Below, in pieces: positions 17,022 to 26,351 of a DNA stretch of 64,000 bases. Every line of letters begins with the position of its first letter. Position 1 is the stretch's first letter. Under the pieces are notes generated by a model. It did not search any database. It had not been told where the DNA came from and saw only the letters and a list, made by a program, of their open reading frames with translations. Position numbers and translations under genes: made by a program. The stretch comes from an uncultured Alistipes sp. (GTDB lineage: Bacteria > Bacteroidota > Bacteroidia > Bacteroidales > Rikenellaceae), in NCBI GenBank assembly GCA_949283205.1, contig CASDSD010000050.1:59840-123839 (forward strand), read 5' to 3'.

Positions 17022-19112
17022 ATGATTTTGAAGAGATTTTTCATCACGCTTCTTGCATCGGTGTCGTTCATAGCCGTGCGGGCGGGCGAACCGTGGCAAT
17101 GGCCCGTTGCCGGAGCCGAGGCCGGCGACAGTATTATATACAAACCCCAAACCTACATTGGCGAGGAGCTGAATTTCGACCATCTGTTCATCGCCGCACC
17201 TCTTGATGCCGTAGTGGTCGCACCCGACGATTGTGTGGTTACGTCGGTCGGATGGAACTATTCGCCTTCGCTGTCGTCGGCGACGAGTTCGGGCATCGTG
17301 CCGGGAGAGGACTTCGACACGCGGGCCAAGGATATGGCCGAGGGTATCGGGCGCGGTGCCGACCCGAAGCATGTGAACCATTCGATAGGATTGCGAGTGG
17401 CTGACGGACGGACGATATATATCAGCGGCTTGCGCATCGACAGTGCCTTCAAGACGGGCGAGAGCATCGCGCGCGGCGACACTTTGGGCCGTGTGCGGTA
17501 TTCATACCGTCTGGTCGAGGAGCCTTCGATCATGTTCTCCGTTACGTCGCGCGGCGGCAAGGTCGACGACCCGATGACGCCGTTAGGCCTCGCGACGTCG
17601 TTCATCCCGCCGCAGGAGCTGAAGCCCGTTACGGAACTTACCGTGGAGCAGGCGCACGAGGACATCGACGTTATGATCGACGCCTTCATCGACTGCTACC
17701 CTTCGCTCGACGACCTCATCTCGCGCGAGGAGCTGGAGGAGTACCGGCGCGAGACGAAAGCGTCGGTGACGGAGATCATTCCGATCAAGAAGTTCAGGGA
17801 GATAATGGAGCGCACGAATGCCCTGCTGCACGATTCACATGTGGCTTTTTGGGGCATTTCGGGATCTGGCGAACAGAGGTACTGGGATATGTATATCGGG
17901 CGTGTGGGCGACGATGTGCGCATAGTTCTGGCAATGGATGGCTTCGAGGAGTATCTCAACCGCCGTGTTGCGGCCGTGGACGGCATTGCGGCCGACTCGC
18001 TACTGCGTATGACGGCGCAGTATGTGGGCGGATACGATGCCGCCGTGGAGGAGTACTTGAAGTGTACGCAGTTCGGTACGCTCATGTGGTCGTATATAGA
18101 CTACCGTCCCGACACGGAGGGTCGAGGTTGCGAGGTGACCTTCGACGACGGTACCTCGCTCCATGTCGAGGGCCATATATGGAAAGGCGAAAAGTTGAGT
18201 TACTCGCCTTCGCGCCGCGATTACCTGTCGGTTAACCGCACGGGCAAGAACTTCGACCTGAAGATGCTCAACGACTCGGTCGCATATATCGGCCTTGCGA
18301 CTTTCCAGCTCAACGAGGTCGAGACCGAGCAGATACGCGACTTCATTGCCGCGCGCCACTCCGTGCCGCACCTTATATTTGATATGCGCAACAACGGCGG
18401 CGGCCATGACGAGGTGCTGCGCAAGCTGCTCTCCTACTGCTCGGACCGTCCGTATGTCGCCGTCGATGGTTACAGCAAGGTTATGCACCACTCGTTCCCG
18501 TCATTTGCCCATGCGCGCAACTACACGGCCGACATGGAGCTCTTCGGTGATGAATACGCAGCCGAGGATGGCCGCGACGGCCTGTATTGCCGCAGCGAGT
18601 CGAATCCTATCATGCCCGACTCTGTGGCGCATTACGGCGGCAGGCTCTATGTGCTGGTGAACGAAAATTCATGCTCGGCGGCGACACTCTTCCCTGCCAA
18701 CGTGCTGCGCTCGCACCGCGGGCTGATAATCGGTCGTGAGACCCGCACCGCATACCACTACATGACGGCGTTGAAGTTTGTGGACATCTGCCTGCCCCAC
18801 TCGCGCGTGACATGGCACATACCGCTGGTAAAGTGCGTCTTCGACACGACGGAAAATCCCCGCATACCCTACGGCCGCGGTGTCATTCCCGACATATATG
18901 TACCTTTGACCTACGAGGAGGTTGCTTCAATCAACGGCGATGCCATCCTCAACCGTGCGCTGGAGGCGATAGCCAACGGCGAGTATCTCGGCGAAAATCC
19001 CTTCGGGGATGATGCCGAGGGCGTATGCGTCGTGCCGGTATGGGTGTGGTGGACGGCTGCGGCCGTGGCGTTGTTGTTGCTGCTCATGCTGTTGAGCCGT
19101 AACAGGAAATAA
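17022..19112 (+). CDS. Secreted S41-family protease with an N-terminal M23-like region
   Basis: 696 residues with a signal peptide (first ~21). Residues ~25-180 follow the fold pattern of M23 peptidases (VAPDDCVVTSVGW, HSIGLRVADGRTIYISGL, ESIARGDTLGRV), but the zinc-binding H..D and HxH are not evident, so this part is probably a degenerate, ligand-binding copy. A linker and a tricorn-type N-terminal helical region come next. The S41 core follows: VAYIGLATFQLNE, LIFDMRNNGGG and the nucleophile in NENSCSAAT. A membrane helix near the C-terminus (~671-690) anchors it. It likely processes envelope proteins in the periplasm. Confidence 0.82.
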   Translation: MILKRFFITLLASVSFIAVRAGEPWQWPVAGAEAGDSIIYKPQTYIGEELNFDHLFIAAPLDAVVVAPDDCVVTSVGWNYSPSLSSATSSGIVPGEDFDTRAKDMAEGIGRGADPKHVNHSIGLRVADGRTIYISGLRIDSAFKTGESIARGDTLGRVRYSYRLVEEPSIMFSVTSRGGKVDDPMTPLGLATSFIPPQELKPVTELTVEQAHEDIDVMIDAFIDCYPSLDDLISREELEEYRRETKASVTEIIPIKKFREIMERTNALLHDSHVAFWGISGSGEQRYWDMYIGRVGDDVRIVLAMDGFEEYLNRRVAAVDGIAADSLLRMTAQYVGGYDAAVEEYLKCTQFGTLMWSYIDYRPDTEGRGCEVTFDDGTSLHVEGHIWKGEKLSYSPSRRDYLSVNRTGKNFDLKMLNDSVAYIGLATFQLNEVETEQIRDFIAARHSVPHLIFDMRNNGGGHDEVLRKLLSYCSDRPYVAVDGYSKVMHHSFPSFAHARNYTADMELFGDEYAAEDGRDGLYCRSESNPIMPDSVAHYGGRLYVLVNENSCSAATLFPANVLRSHRGLIIGRETRTAYHYMTALKFVDICLPHSRVTWHIPLVKCVFDTTENPRIPYGRGVIPDIYVPLTYEEVASINGDAILNRALEAIANGEYLGENPFGDDAEGVCVVPVWVWWTAAAVALLLLLMLLSRNRK

Positions 19113-19140
19113 CGGGCAGCGACAACAGTTGAAAAATCAG

Positions 19141-19170
19141 GGCCGCACCTTTTACGGGTGCGGCCTTGTT
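19141..19170. terminator. Terminator between the S41 gene and proC
   Basis: GGCCGCACC (19141-19149) pairs with GGTGCGGCC (19157-19165), then TTGTT. It serves the plus gene and may also serve the convergent proC. Confidence 0.85.
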
Positions 19171-19189
19171 CGTGCGTTGCCTGTCGGGG

Positions 19190-19978
19190 TTACTTGCAGG
19201 CCTTCAGCCCGCGGATGACGGCCGAGGTAAAACCAGCGTGTTCCATCTCGTTAAGGCCGCGTATGGTGATGCCGCCCGCCGTGGTTACGCGGTCGATCTC
19301 CTGCTCGGGGTGCGAACCGTTGTGCAGCACGAGCTGCGCCGCGCCGACCATAGTCTGTGCCACGATACGCGATGCCTGCGATGCTGGCATACCAAGCTCC
19401 ACACCGCCCTCGGCGGCGGCGCGCATGTATCGCAGGGCGAAGGCTATGCCGCACGAGGCGAGGATCATGCCCGTCTCCAACTGCTTCTCGTCGACGGCCA
19501 TCGCCTCACCCATCATGCCGAAGAGTGACATTACGCTCGCCATCTGCTCCTCGCTGGCATTGACGGCCGTGACGAAGGTCATGCCGCAGCCCAGCTCGAC
19601 GGCCGTATTGGGTATGGCGCGGACAATCGTCCACGGCTTTGCCGTGGGCTGGAGCCAGTCGGCCAACTGTACGAACGGCACCCCGGCAACGACCGATACC
19701 AATATCTGCCGTGAGGCATCCAGCGCAGGCCGTATCTGACGCACAACGCTCTCTGCGTACCACGGCTTGACGGCCACGATGACCACATCGGCACCCTTTG
19801 CGGCGGCCATGTTGTCGGTGGTGACGGTTATCAGGGGGTATTTCTCGTGCAGACGCTCGAGCTTTTCGGACGAACGGTTCGAGCAGACGATCTCTCCCTC
19901 GGCGAAGCGGCCGCTTGCGGCCAGCCCGCATGCTATGGCGCCTCCCATGTTGCCGGCGCCTATGATTGCTACTTTCAT
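19190..19978 (-). CDS. proC: Pyrroline-5-carboxylate reductase
   Basis: 262 residues. The N-terminal NADPH-binding motif is IGAGNMGGAIACGLA, followed by SNRSSEKL, VIVAVKPW and VVAGVPFVQL. The C-terminal dimer domain has the ProC signature ITTAGGIT-like (TTAGGITIRGLNEME). It makes the last step of proline synthesis, pyrroline-5-carboxylate plus NAD(P)H to proline. It stands alone between two terminators. Confidence 0.95.
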   Translation of the reverse strand: MKVAIIGAGNMGGAIACGLAASGRFAEGEIVCSNRSSEKLERLHEKYPLITVTTDNMAAAKGADVVIVAVKPWYAESVVRQIRPALDASRQILVSVVAGVPFVQLADWLQPTAKPWTIVRAIPNTAVELGCGMTFVTAVNASEEQMASVMSLFGMMGEAMAVDEKQLETGMILASCGIAFALRYMRAAAEGGVELGMPASQASRIVAQTMVGAAQLVLHNGSHPEQEIDRVTTAGGITIRGLNEMEHAGFTSAVIRGLKACK

Positions 19979-20015
19979 AATCCGATACTTGTTGGTTACG
20001 CAGGTAAAGGTACGA

Positions 20016-20051
20016 AAAATCCCCGAGAAGCGTCTGCCTCGCGGGGATTTT
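20016..20051 (-). terminator. Terminator of the alaS-gpmI operon
   Basis: AAAATCCCCG (20016-20025) pairs with CGGGGATTTT (20042-20051). On the minus strand the stem runs into TTTTTCG. It lies 19 bp past the gpmI stop. Confidence 0.82.
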
Positions 20052-20069
20052 GACCAATATGTGAGACGT

Positions 20070-21596
20070 TTATTTCATCTCTACAAGAGGCTTGCCCGTC
20101 ATCTCGGCAGGCTGCTCGAGTCCCATGAGTTTGAGAACCGTGGGGGCCACGTCGGCAAGAATGCCGTTGTGGACGCTCTTCACACGGTCCGATACCACCA
20201 CGATGGGCACGGGATTGAGCGAGTGTGCCGTATTGGGCGTGCCGTCGGCGTTGATGGCGTGGTCGGCATTGCCGTGGTCGGCGATCATGACCACCTCGTA
20301 GCCGTTGGCCTTGGCGGCCTCGACAACGGCCGAAACACACTCGTCTACGGCCTTGACGGCCTTCTGTATGGCCTCATACACTCCCGTGTGGCCTACCATG
20401 TCGCCGTTGGCGAAATTCAGGCAGATGAAGTCGAACTTCTGCGTGCCCAGAGCCTCCACCAGCTTGTCCTTCACCTCGTATGCGCTCATCTCGGGCTTCA
20501 GGTCATAGGTCGCAACCTTGGGCGACGCTACCAGAATACGGTCCTCGCCGGCGAACTTCTCCTCGCGGCCGCCGTTCAGGAAGAAGGTCACGTGGGCATA
20601 CTTCTCGGTCTCGGCGATACGCAGCTGCGAGAGGCCGAGCGACGAGACATATTCGCCTATGGTGTTCTTCACGTTCTCCTTGTCGAAGAGTATGTGCAGC
20701 CCCTCGAACTTGGCGTCGTAGGGCGTCATGCAGCAGTAATAGAGCGGCAGCGTGTGCATGCCCTGCTCGGGCATGTCCTCCTGCGTCAGGACGATGGTGA
20801 TCTCCTTTGCGCGGTCATTGCGGTAGTTGAAGAAGATGACCATGTCGTCGGGCTTGATGCAGCCCACGGCCTTGCCGTTCTCGTCGATGCGGACGATGGG
20901 CTTCACGAACTCGTCCGTCACGCCGGCGTCATACGAGCGCTGCATCGCCTCCACCATGTCGGTGGCGGCATCGCCCACGCCGTTTACGAGCATGTCGTAC
21001 GCAACCTTCACACGCTCCCAGCGCTTGTCGCGGTCCATGGCGTAGTAACGGCCTATGATCGAGGCGATCTTGCCCGTGGTGGCGGCCAGATGCTTCTCCA
21101 GGTCGGCGATGAAGCCCTTGCCGCTCTTGGGGTCGGTGTCGCGGCCGTCCATGAAGCAGTGTATGAAGGTGTTTTTGATGCCGTAGTGCTTGGCTATCTC
21201 GCAGAGCTTGTAGAGGTGGTCGATCGACGAGTGTACGCCGCCGTCCGACGTCAGGCCCATGAAGTGTACGTTCACGCCCTTCTGCTTGGCGTACTCGAAC
21301 GCCTTGACGATTTCGGGGTTCTGCAGGATCGAGTTGTCGGCGCAGGCACGGTTGATCTTCACCAGGTCTTGATATACCACGCGGCCGGCACCGATGTTAA
21401 GGTGCCCTACCTCCGAGTTGCCCATCTGTCCGTCGGGCAGCCCGACATTCTCGCCGTCGGTGCGCAGCTGCGCATGCGGGTATTTCTCGGTGAGAGCCGT
21501 GATGTAGGCGGGATGCATCGTATAGATGACATCCGATTTCGAGCGGTCGCCGATTCCCCAACCGTCGAGAATCATCAATAATACTTTCTTGTCCAT
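20070..21596 (-). CDS. gpmI: 2,3-bisphosphoglycerate-independent phosphoglycerate mutase
   Basis: 508 residues, normal for iPGM. It starts [13 protein letters not shown] (metal Asp) and contains the phosphoserine motif [47 protein letters not shown] and [10 protein letters not shown] (metal ligands). It is a Mn2+-dependent enzyme that interconverts 3- and 2-phosphoglycerate in glycolysis. It starts 20 bp after alaS and is probably co-transcribed with it. Confidence 0.96.
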   Translation of the reverse strand: MDKKVLLMILDGWGIGDRSKSDVIYTMHPAYITALTEKYPHAQLRTDGENVGLPDGQMGNSEVGHLNIGAGRVVYQDLVKINRACADNSILQNPEIVKAFEYAKQKGVNVHFMGLTSDGGVHSSIDHLYKLCEIAKHYGIKNTFIHCFMDGRDTDPKSGKGFIADLEKHLAATTGKIASIIGRYYAMDRDKRWERVKVAYDMLVNGVGDAATDMVEAMQRSYDAGVTDEFVKPIVRIDENGKAVGCIKPDDMVIFFNYRNDRAKEITIVLTQEDMPEQGMHTLPLYYCCMTPYDAKFEGLHILFDKENVKNTIGEYVSSLGLSQLRIAETEKYAHVTFFLNGGREEKFAGEDRILVASPKVATYDLKPEMSAYEVKDKLVEALGTQKFDFICLNFANGDMVGHTGVYEAIQKAVKAVDECVSAVVEAAKANGYEVVMIADHGNADHAINADGTPNTAHSLNPVPIVVVSDRVKSVHNGILADVAPTVLKLMGLEQPAEMTGKPLVEMK

Positions 21597-21616
21597 AGCT
21601 TTATACGTTTTACTTC

Positions 21617-24232
21617 TTACTTCAACTTCGACATTATTATCTCCACTGCCGTGTCGATTGCCTTCTGCAACCCCTCGGCATTCTTGCCGCCGGCCGTGGC
21701 GAAGAACTTCTGTCCGCCGCCGCCGCCCTCGATGGCCTTGGCAGCCTCGCGCACTACGGCGCCGGCATCGACGCCGCGGGCCACGATGTCGTCACCCAGC
21801 ATTATGGTGAGCGTAGGCTTGTCGCCTGCCGCCGAGCCGAACACGATCACTATGTCCGAGGCCTTCGACCGCAAAGTGTAGGCCAAGTCCTTCATCATGT
21901 TCGAGGCATATGGCATCTGGCGTGCGATGACGTATACGTCGTCGAACTGCTTGCGCTCGGCCAGGATCTTGTCGGCGAGCGTCGCTATCTGCTCCTTGTG
22001 CAGCTGCTCGACCTCCTTCTGAAGCGACTCGTTGCTCTCGAGCAGCTTCTGTATAGACTGCTCTACCTTCGGGTTGTTTATGAGGCGGACAACGTTGTGT
22101 ATCTGGTCTTCCACGGCGTAGAGCATCGACTCCGCCTGCTCGGCCGTAACGGCCTCGATGCGGCGTACGCCGGCCGAGATGGCGCTCTCGCTGATGATCT
22201 TGAAGAGACCTATGGTTCCCGTGGCCGAAGTGTGCGTACCGCCGCACAGTTCTACCGAGTCGCCGAAGCGCACCATGCGCACACGGTCGCCGTATTTCTC
22301 GCCGAAGAGCATGATGGCTCCCGCCTCGCGCGCCTCCTCGATGGTGGCGTCGCGACGCTCCTCGAGCGGGTAGTTGGCGCGGATGGCCTTGTTTACGAGG
22401 CGCTCCACCTCGCGCAGCTGCTCGGGCGTGACCTTCTGGAAGTGCGAGAAGTCGAAACGCAGCCCCTGCGGCGTCACCATAGATCCCTTCTGCTCGACGT
22501 GCGGGCCAAGAACCTTGCGCAGGGCGGCATCGAGAAGGTGCGTCGCCGTGTGGTTGTTGGCGGCAGCCTGGCGTTTGACGGGATCTACCACGGCGGTGAA
22601 CTCCGCCTCGGGATTCTCTGGCAGACGCGTGGCTATATGTATGATAAGGCCGTTCTCCTTTTCGGTGGCGACGATATCCAAACGCTCCTTGTCGTTCTCG
22701 ATATATCCCGTATCGCCTATCTGGCCGCCCGAGTTGCCGTAGAATGGCGTGCGGTCGAATACCAGCTGGTAGGTGGTCTTCCCCTTCGACGTCACGCGGC
22801 GGTAACGGGCAATGTGAACGGGAGCCGTCAGCGTGTCGTATCCGATGAACTCGCTGCTCTCGATGGGCAGCAGCTCCTGCCAGTCATCGACGTCCTGTGC
22901 CGCGGCATTGCGCGAGCGCTGCTTCTGCATCTGGAGCTCCTTCTCGAAACCCTCGAGGTCGACCTCGACACCCTGCTCGCGGGCGATAAGTTCCGTAAGG
23001 TCGATCGGGAAGCCGAACGTATCATACAGTTCGAAGGCATCCTTGCCCGAGATGCGGCCACCCTTGCCGACGCGTGCGATGACGCCGTCGAGAAGGTTTA
23101 TGCCCGTGGCGAGTGTGCGCAGGAAGGCGCTCTCCTCCTCCTCGATGACACGCTCGATAAGCGTCTGCTGCTGGCGCAGCTCGGGGAACTGGTGTCCCAT
23201 CTGCTCGGCCAGGCCTGCGACGAGCTTGCAGAGCGTGGGCTCGGTGAAGCCCAGATATGTGTAGCCGTAGCGTACGGCGCGGCGCAGGATGCGGCGGATG
23301 ACATATCCGGCCTTGGCGTTTGCGGGCAGCTGCCCGTCCGCTATCGAGAAGGCAATGGCTCGCAGGTGGTCGGCCATGACTCGCATGGCGATGTCGCATT
23401 TCGGGTCGTCACCGTAACGGCGGCCGGCCATGGCGGCGATACGCTCGATCGTGGGCTGGAAGACGTCGGTGTCGTAGTTCGACTTTTTGCCCTGAAGTAT
23501 CATGCAGAGGCGCTCGAATCCCATGCCCGTGTCGACGTGCTTTGCCGGCAGCGGCTCCAACTCGCCGCTCGCCTTGCGGTTGAACTGCATGAAGACGAGG
23601 TTCCAGATCTCGATTACGAGGTGGTGTCCCTTGTTGACCATCTCGCGGCCCGGGACGGCGGCGACGTCGGCCTCGTCACGCAGGTCGAAGTGTATCTCGC
23701 TGCAGGGGCCGCACGGACCCGTCTCGCCCATCTCCCAGAAGTTGTCGTGCTTGTCGCCCTTGATTATATGGTCTTCGGGAAGGTACTGTTTCCAATAGTC
23801 GTACGCCTCCTGGTCGAAGGGGACGCCGTCGGCCTCGCTGCCCTCGAATACGGTGGCGTACATGCGCTCCTTGGGCAGGTGGTAGACCTCGGTGAGAAGC
23901 TCCCAGGCCCACGCTATGGCCTCCTTCTTGAAGTAGTCGCCGAAAGACCAGTTGCCGAGCATCTCGAACATCGTGTGGTGGTAGGTGTCGTGTCCGACCT
24001 CCTCCAGATCGTTGTGTTTGCCCGAGACACGCAGGCATTTCTGCGTATCGGCCACGCGCGGATATTTGCGCGGGGCGTTGCCCAGGAATATCTCCTTGAA
24101 CTGGTTCATTCCGGCGTTGGTAAACATCAGCGTGGGGTCGTTCTTCACCACCATGGGCGCCGACGGCACGATCGTGTGCTGCTTGCTGCGGAAAAATTCG
24201 AGAAAAGCCTCTCTGATTTTGTTCGATTCCAT
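21617..24232 (-). CDS. alaS: Alanyl-tRNA synthetase
   Basis: 871 residues, full length. The class II aminoacylation domain begins [20 protein letters not shown] and contains [15 protein letters not shown] and [12 protein letters not shown]. The editing domain has the zinc/HxxxH site [14 protein letters not shown] and the [10 protein letters not shown] cysteine. The C-terminal DHHA1 part ends in [15 protein letters not shown]. It charges tRNA-Ala and hydrolyses Ser/Gly misacylation. A TAATTTTG -7 element lies just upstream on the minus strand. Confidence 0.97.
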   Translation of the reverse strand: MESNKIREAFLEFFRSKQHTIVPSAPMVVKNDPTLMFTNAGMNQFKEIFLGNAPRKYPRVADTQKCLRVSGKHNDLEEVGHDTYHHTMFEMLGNWSFGDYFKKEAIAWAWELLTEVYHLPKERMYATVFEGSEADGVPFDQEAYDYWKQYLPEDHIIKGDKHDNFWEMGETGPCGPCSEIHFDLRDEADVAAVPGREMVNKGHHLVIEIWNLVFMQFNRKASGELEPLPAKHVDTGMGFERLCMILQGKKSNYDTDVFQPTIERIAAMAGRRYGDDPKCDIAMRVMADHLRAIAFSIADGQLPANAKAGYVIRRILRRAVRYGYTYLGFTEPTLCKLVAGLAEQMGHQFPELRQQQTLIERVIEEEESAFLRTLATGINLLDGVIARVGKGGRISGKDAFELYDTFGFPIDLTELIAREQGVEVDLEGFEKELQMQKQRSRNAAAQDVDDWQELLPIESSEFIGYDTLTAPVHIARYRRVTSKGKTTYQLVFDRTPFYGNSGGQIGDTGYIENDKERLDIVATEKENGLIIHIATRLPENPEAEFTAVVDPVKRQAAANNHTATHLLDAALRKVLGPHVEQKGSMVTPQGLRFDFSHFQKVTPEQLREVERLVNKAIRANYPLEERRDATIEEAREAGAIMLFGEKYGDRVRMVRFGDSVELCGGTHTSATGTIGLFKIISESAISAGVRRIEAVTAEQAESMLYAVEDQIHNVVRLINNPKVEQSIQKLLESNESLQKEVEQLHKEQIATLADKILAERKQFDDVYVIARQMPYASNMMKDLAYTLRSKASDIVIVFGSAAGDKPTLTIMLGDDIVARGVDAGAVVREAAKAIEGGGGGQKFFATAGGKNAEGLQKAIDTAVEIIMSKLK

Positions 24233-24278
24233 ATATATGATTTTACTTGTCTTGCCGTTTATATAATGTTGTTTCGGA

Positions 24279-24309
24279 TTGCAAAATTACACATTTTACG
24301 TTAAATTTG
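24279..24309 (+). promoter_or_regulatory. Back-to-back promoters of alaS (minus) and the M23 pair (plus)
   Basis: Plus strand: TTG (24279-24281), 20-bp spacer, TAAATTTG (24302-24309), 34 bp before the M23 ATG. On the minus strand TAATTTTG (24289-24282) is the alaS -7 element. The two overlap, so polymerase may bind in only one direction at a time. Confidence 0.65.
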
Positions 24310-24342
24310 CACCGATAATTAAGTTATTTTATAAATATAAAC

Positions 24343-25308
24343 ATGAAGTTGCCCGTTGACGAGAAGCGTGTGGAGGATGAGGTCAAAAGTCTCGTCTATC
24401 GGCTGCGGTCTTATCGCCTGCTGCGCAACCTGCTCATAGGATTCATCCTGGTGGCGCTGGTGAACGTACTCTTCACCTCGTTGTTCTATACCCCCAAGAT
24501 GTACCGTATCGTGGAGCGTAACCGTGAACTGGTCCTCAAATACGAGATCCTGCAGAACAGAATACGCGCCTCGCAGCACAGGCTCGAGGAGATCAAACAC
24601 CGCGACAACTTCGTCTACAGGCCGCTCTTTTCGTCGGACACGATCTCGATTGACGGCATATATTCCCATTACGACCGTTCGAAATACGCCTCGGCCGACG
24701 GCGACGAATATTCGCCTCTGATGCTCTCGACGTGGCTTGAACTCGATCAGCTGGCGCGCAGCCTCTACCTGGAGTCCAAGTCGCTCGACCACCTGCAGGT
24801 GCTGGCCAAGGACAAGGAGAAGTTCTCGACGGCGATCCCCGCCGTGTGGCCCATCGACCGCACCAAACTGCGCAACAAGATCGGCGCCTTCGGCTATCGC
24901 ATGCACCCGATATACCACCGCTGGAAGTTCCACAGCGGGGTCGACCTGCCGGGACATATAGGCGATCCGGTCTACGCTACGGGCGACGGCGTGGTGGATT
25001 ATACCGAGCGCACCCGCTCGCGCAGCGGATACGGCACGCAGATCCTGGTCGACCACGGTTTCGGATATCAGACGCGATATGCCCACCTGAGCAAGATCCT
25101 GGTCGAGCGCGGCGATTCGGTCAAACGCGGCCAGATAATAGGCGAAGTGGGCAATACGGGCGCCTCGACGGCGCCGCACCTCCACTACGAGGTTATATAC
25201 ATGCGCTCGTTCGTCAATCCCGTCAACTACTTCGACAAGAACATGTCGGCCGAGGCATACAAGAGCCTGATGAACCAGATACAGGATGCCAACTATGAGG
25301 CGGAGTGA
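24343..25308 (+). CDS. M23 family metallopeptidase, membrane-anchored (first of two)
   Basis: 321 residues. A cytoplasmic basic segment and one membrane helix (~27-49) come first, then a coiled-coil region (~55-85) and the M23 domain from ~175. Zinc ligands are visible in FHSGVDLP (H..D) and HLHYEV (HxH), so the enzyme should be active. The family cuts peptide cross-links in peptidoglycan or is used as a regulator of such cuts. It is followed at 16 bp by a paralogue with the same layout. Confidence 0.9.
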   Translation: MKLPVDEKRVEDEVKSLVYRLRSYRLLRNLLIGFILVALVNVLFTSLFYTPKMYRIVERNRELVLKYEILQNRIRASQHRLEEIKHRDNFVYRPLFSSDTISIDGIYSHYDRSKYASADGDEYSPLMLSTWLELDQLARSLYLESKSLDHLQVLAKDKEKFSTAIPAVWPIDRTKLRNKIGAFGYRMHPIYHRWKFHSGVDLPGHIGDPVYATGDGVVDYTERTRSRSGYGTQILVDHGFGYQTRYAHLSKILVERGDSVKRGQIIGEVGNTGASTAPHLHYEVIYMRSFVNPVNYFDKNMSAEAYKSLMNQIQDANYEAE

Positions 25309-25324
25309 TAAACGCGACAGGGAT

Positions 25325-26269
25325 ATGGATAACATCGATACATCGAAACGCAAGCGCCGTATACGCCGGCAGAAAACGGTGAGATTTTTCATAAATCTCT
25401 TCGCATGGGTCGCCGTGGCCATGCTCTATTACATCGGGTTCTCTATCCTCTTCGATACGCCGGCCGAACACCGCATGCGCCATTCGGCCGACAGGCTGCG
25501 ACAGGAGTACGAGGTGCTTTCGGCGCGTTACGACTCGCTGGAGATGGTTCTGGACAACGTGACCGAGCGCGACCGCAGCGTCTTCCGCGTGCTGTTCGAA
25601 TCCGACCCCTATGATTTCGATACCGAGCAGAACCGTGCGCGTCTGGCGTTGCACGAGAAGACCGTGTCGAAGTCGCGGCGCGAACTCAAGGCCGACCTCG
25701 CTTCGGGCATAGAACGCTTGAACGAGCGTGCCGCAGCGCTCGAGGCGTCATACCAGACGATAAAACAGCTCGGCGACAGCCTCGGCGAGGCGAGCAACAA
25801 CATCCCCTCGATACAGCCTGTGGTGAACAACCAGCTGACGTTGCTTACGGCGGGCTACGGCACCATATTGAATCCCTTCTATCGCGCTCTGGAGTCACAT
25901 CAGGGCGTGGACTATACCCTAGCGGAGGGTTCGAGCGTATTCGCCACGGCGGACGGCACGGTGAAGGAGATCGCGGACAAGAACTCCACGTCGGGAAAGA
26001 CCGTCGTCATAGACCACGGGAACGGCTATCAGACATCGTACGGGCACCTGTTGAGCATACTTGTACGCCGCGGGCAGAAGGTGCATCGCGGCGACCTGAT
26101 AGCCTTGTCGGGCAACTCGGGCCTGTCGCTGGCGCCGCACCTGCATTACGAGGTGAGATACAACGGCATAAGGGTCGACCCGATACACTACTTCTTTATG
26201 GAGCTGGCGCCCGACGAATACCAGCGCATCATACGCATATCGCAGTCGGGAATGCAGTCGTTCGACTGA
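25325..26269 (+). CDS. M23 family metallopeptidase, membrane-anchored (second of two)
   Basis: 314 residues if the ATG at 25325 is used; in-frame ATGs at 25286 and 25295 overlap the preceding gene and are alternatives. The layout is like its neighbour: basic N-terminus, one membrane helix (~23-42), a coiled-coil region (~50-150) and an M23 domain with SHQGVDYTLAEG (H..D) and HLHYEVRY. The D-to-start spacing and the glycine-rich lasso (GYGTILNPFYRALES) are conserved. The pair probably arose by tandem duplication and works on the cell wall. Confidence 0.87.
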   Translation: MDNIDTSKRKRRIRRQKTVRFFINLFAWVAVAMLYYIGFSILFDTPAEHRMRHSADRLRQEYEVLSARYDSLEMVLDNVTERDRSVFRVLFESDPYDFDTEQNRARLALHEKTVSKSRRELKADLASGIERLNERAAALEASYQTIKQLGDSLGEASNNIPSIQPVVNNQLTLLTAGYGTILNPFYRALESHQGVDYTLAEGSSVFATADGTVKEIADKNSTSGKTVVIDHGNGYQTSYGHLLSILVRRGQKVHRGDLIALSGNSGLSLAPHLHYEVRYNGIRVDPIHYFFMELAPDEYQRIIRISQSGMQSFD

Positions 26270-26303
26270 CGGCCCCCGCCGCGAAAACAATTCGGGCGCA
26301 GCG

Positions 26304-26335
26304 ATTGTCCGATCGCCGTTATTTTGTTAACTTCG
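26304..26335 (+). promoter_or_regulatory. Likely promoter of the addB/addA-like pair
   Basis: ATTG (26304-26307), 20-bp spacer, TAACTTCG (26328-26335), one change from TAnnTTTG. The ATG is 17 bp downstream. Confidence 0.55.
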
Positions 26336-26351
26336 TGGCAAAATAACTCCC

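Noticed and set aside
21998-24304. 768-residue plus-strand frame opposite alaS
   Set aside because: Shadow of alaS; composition unlike a real protein.
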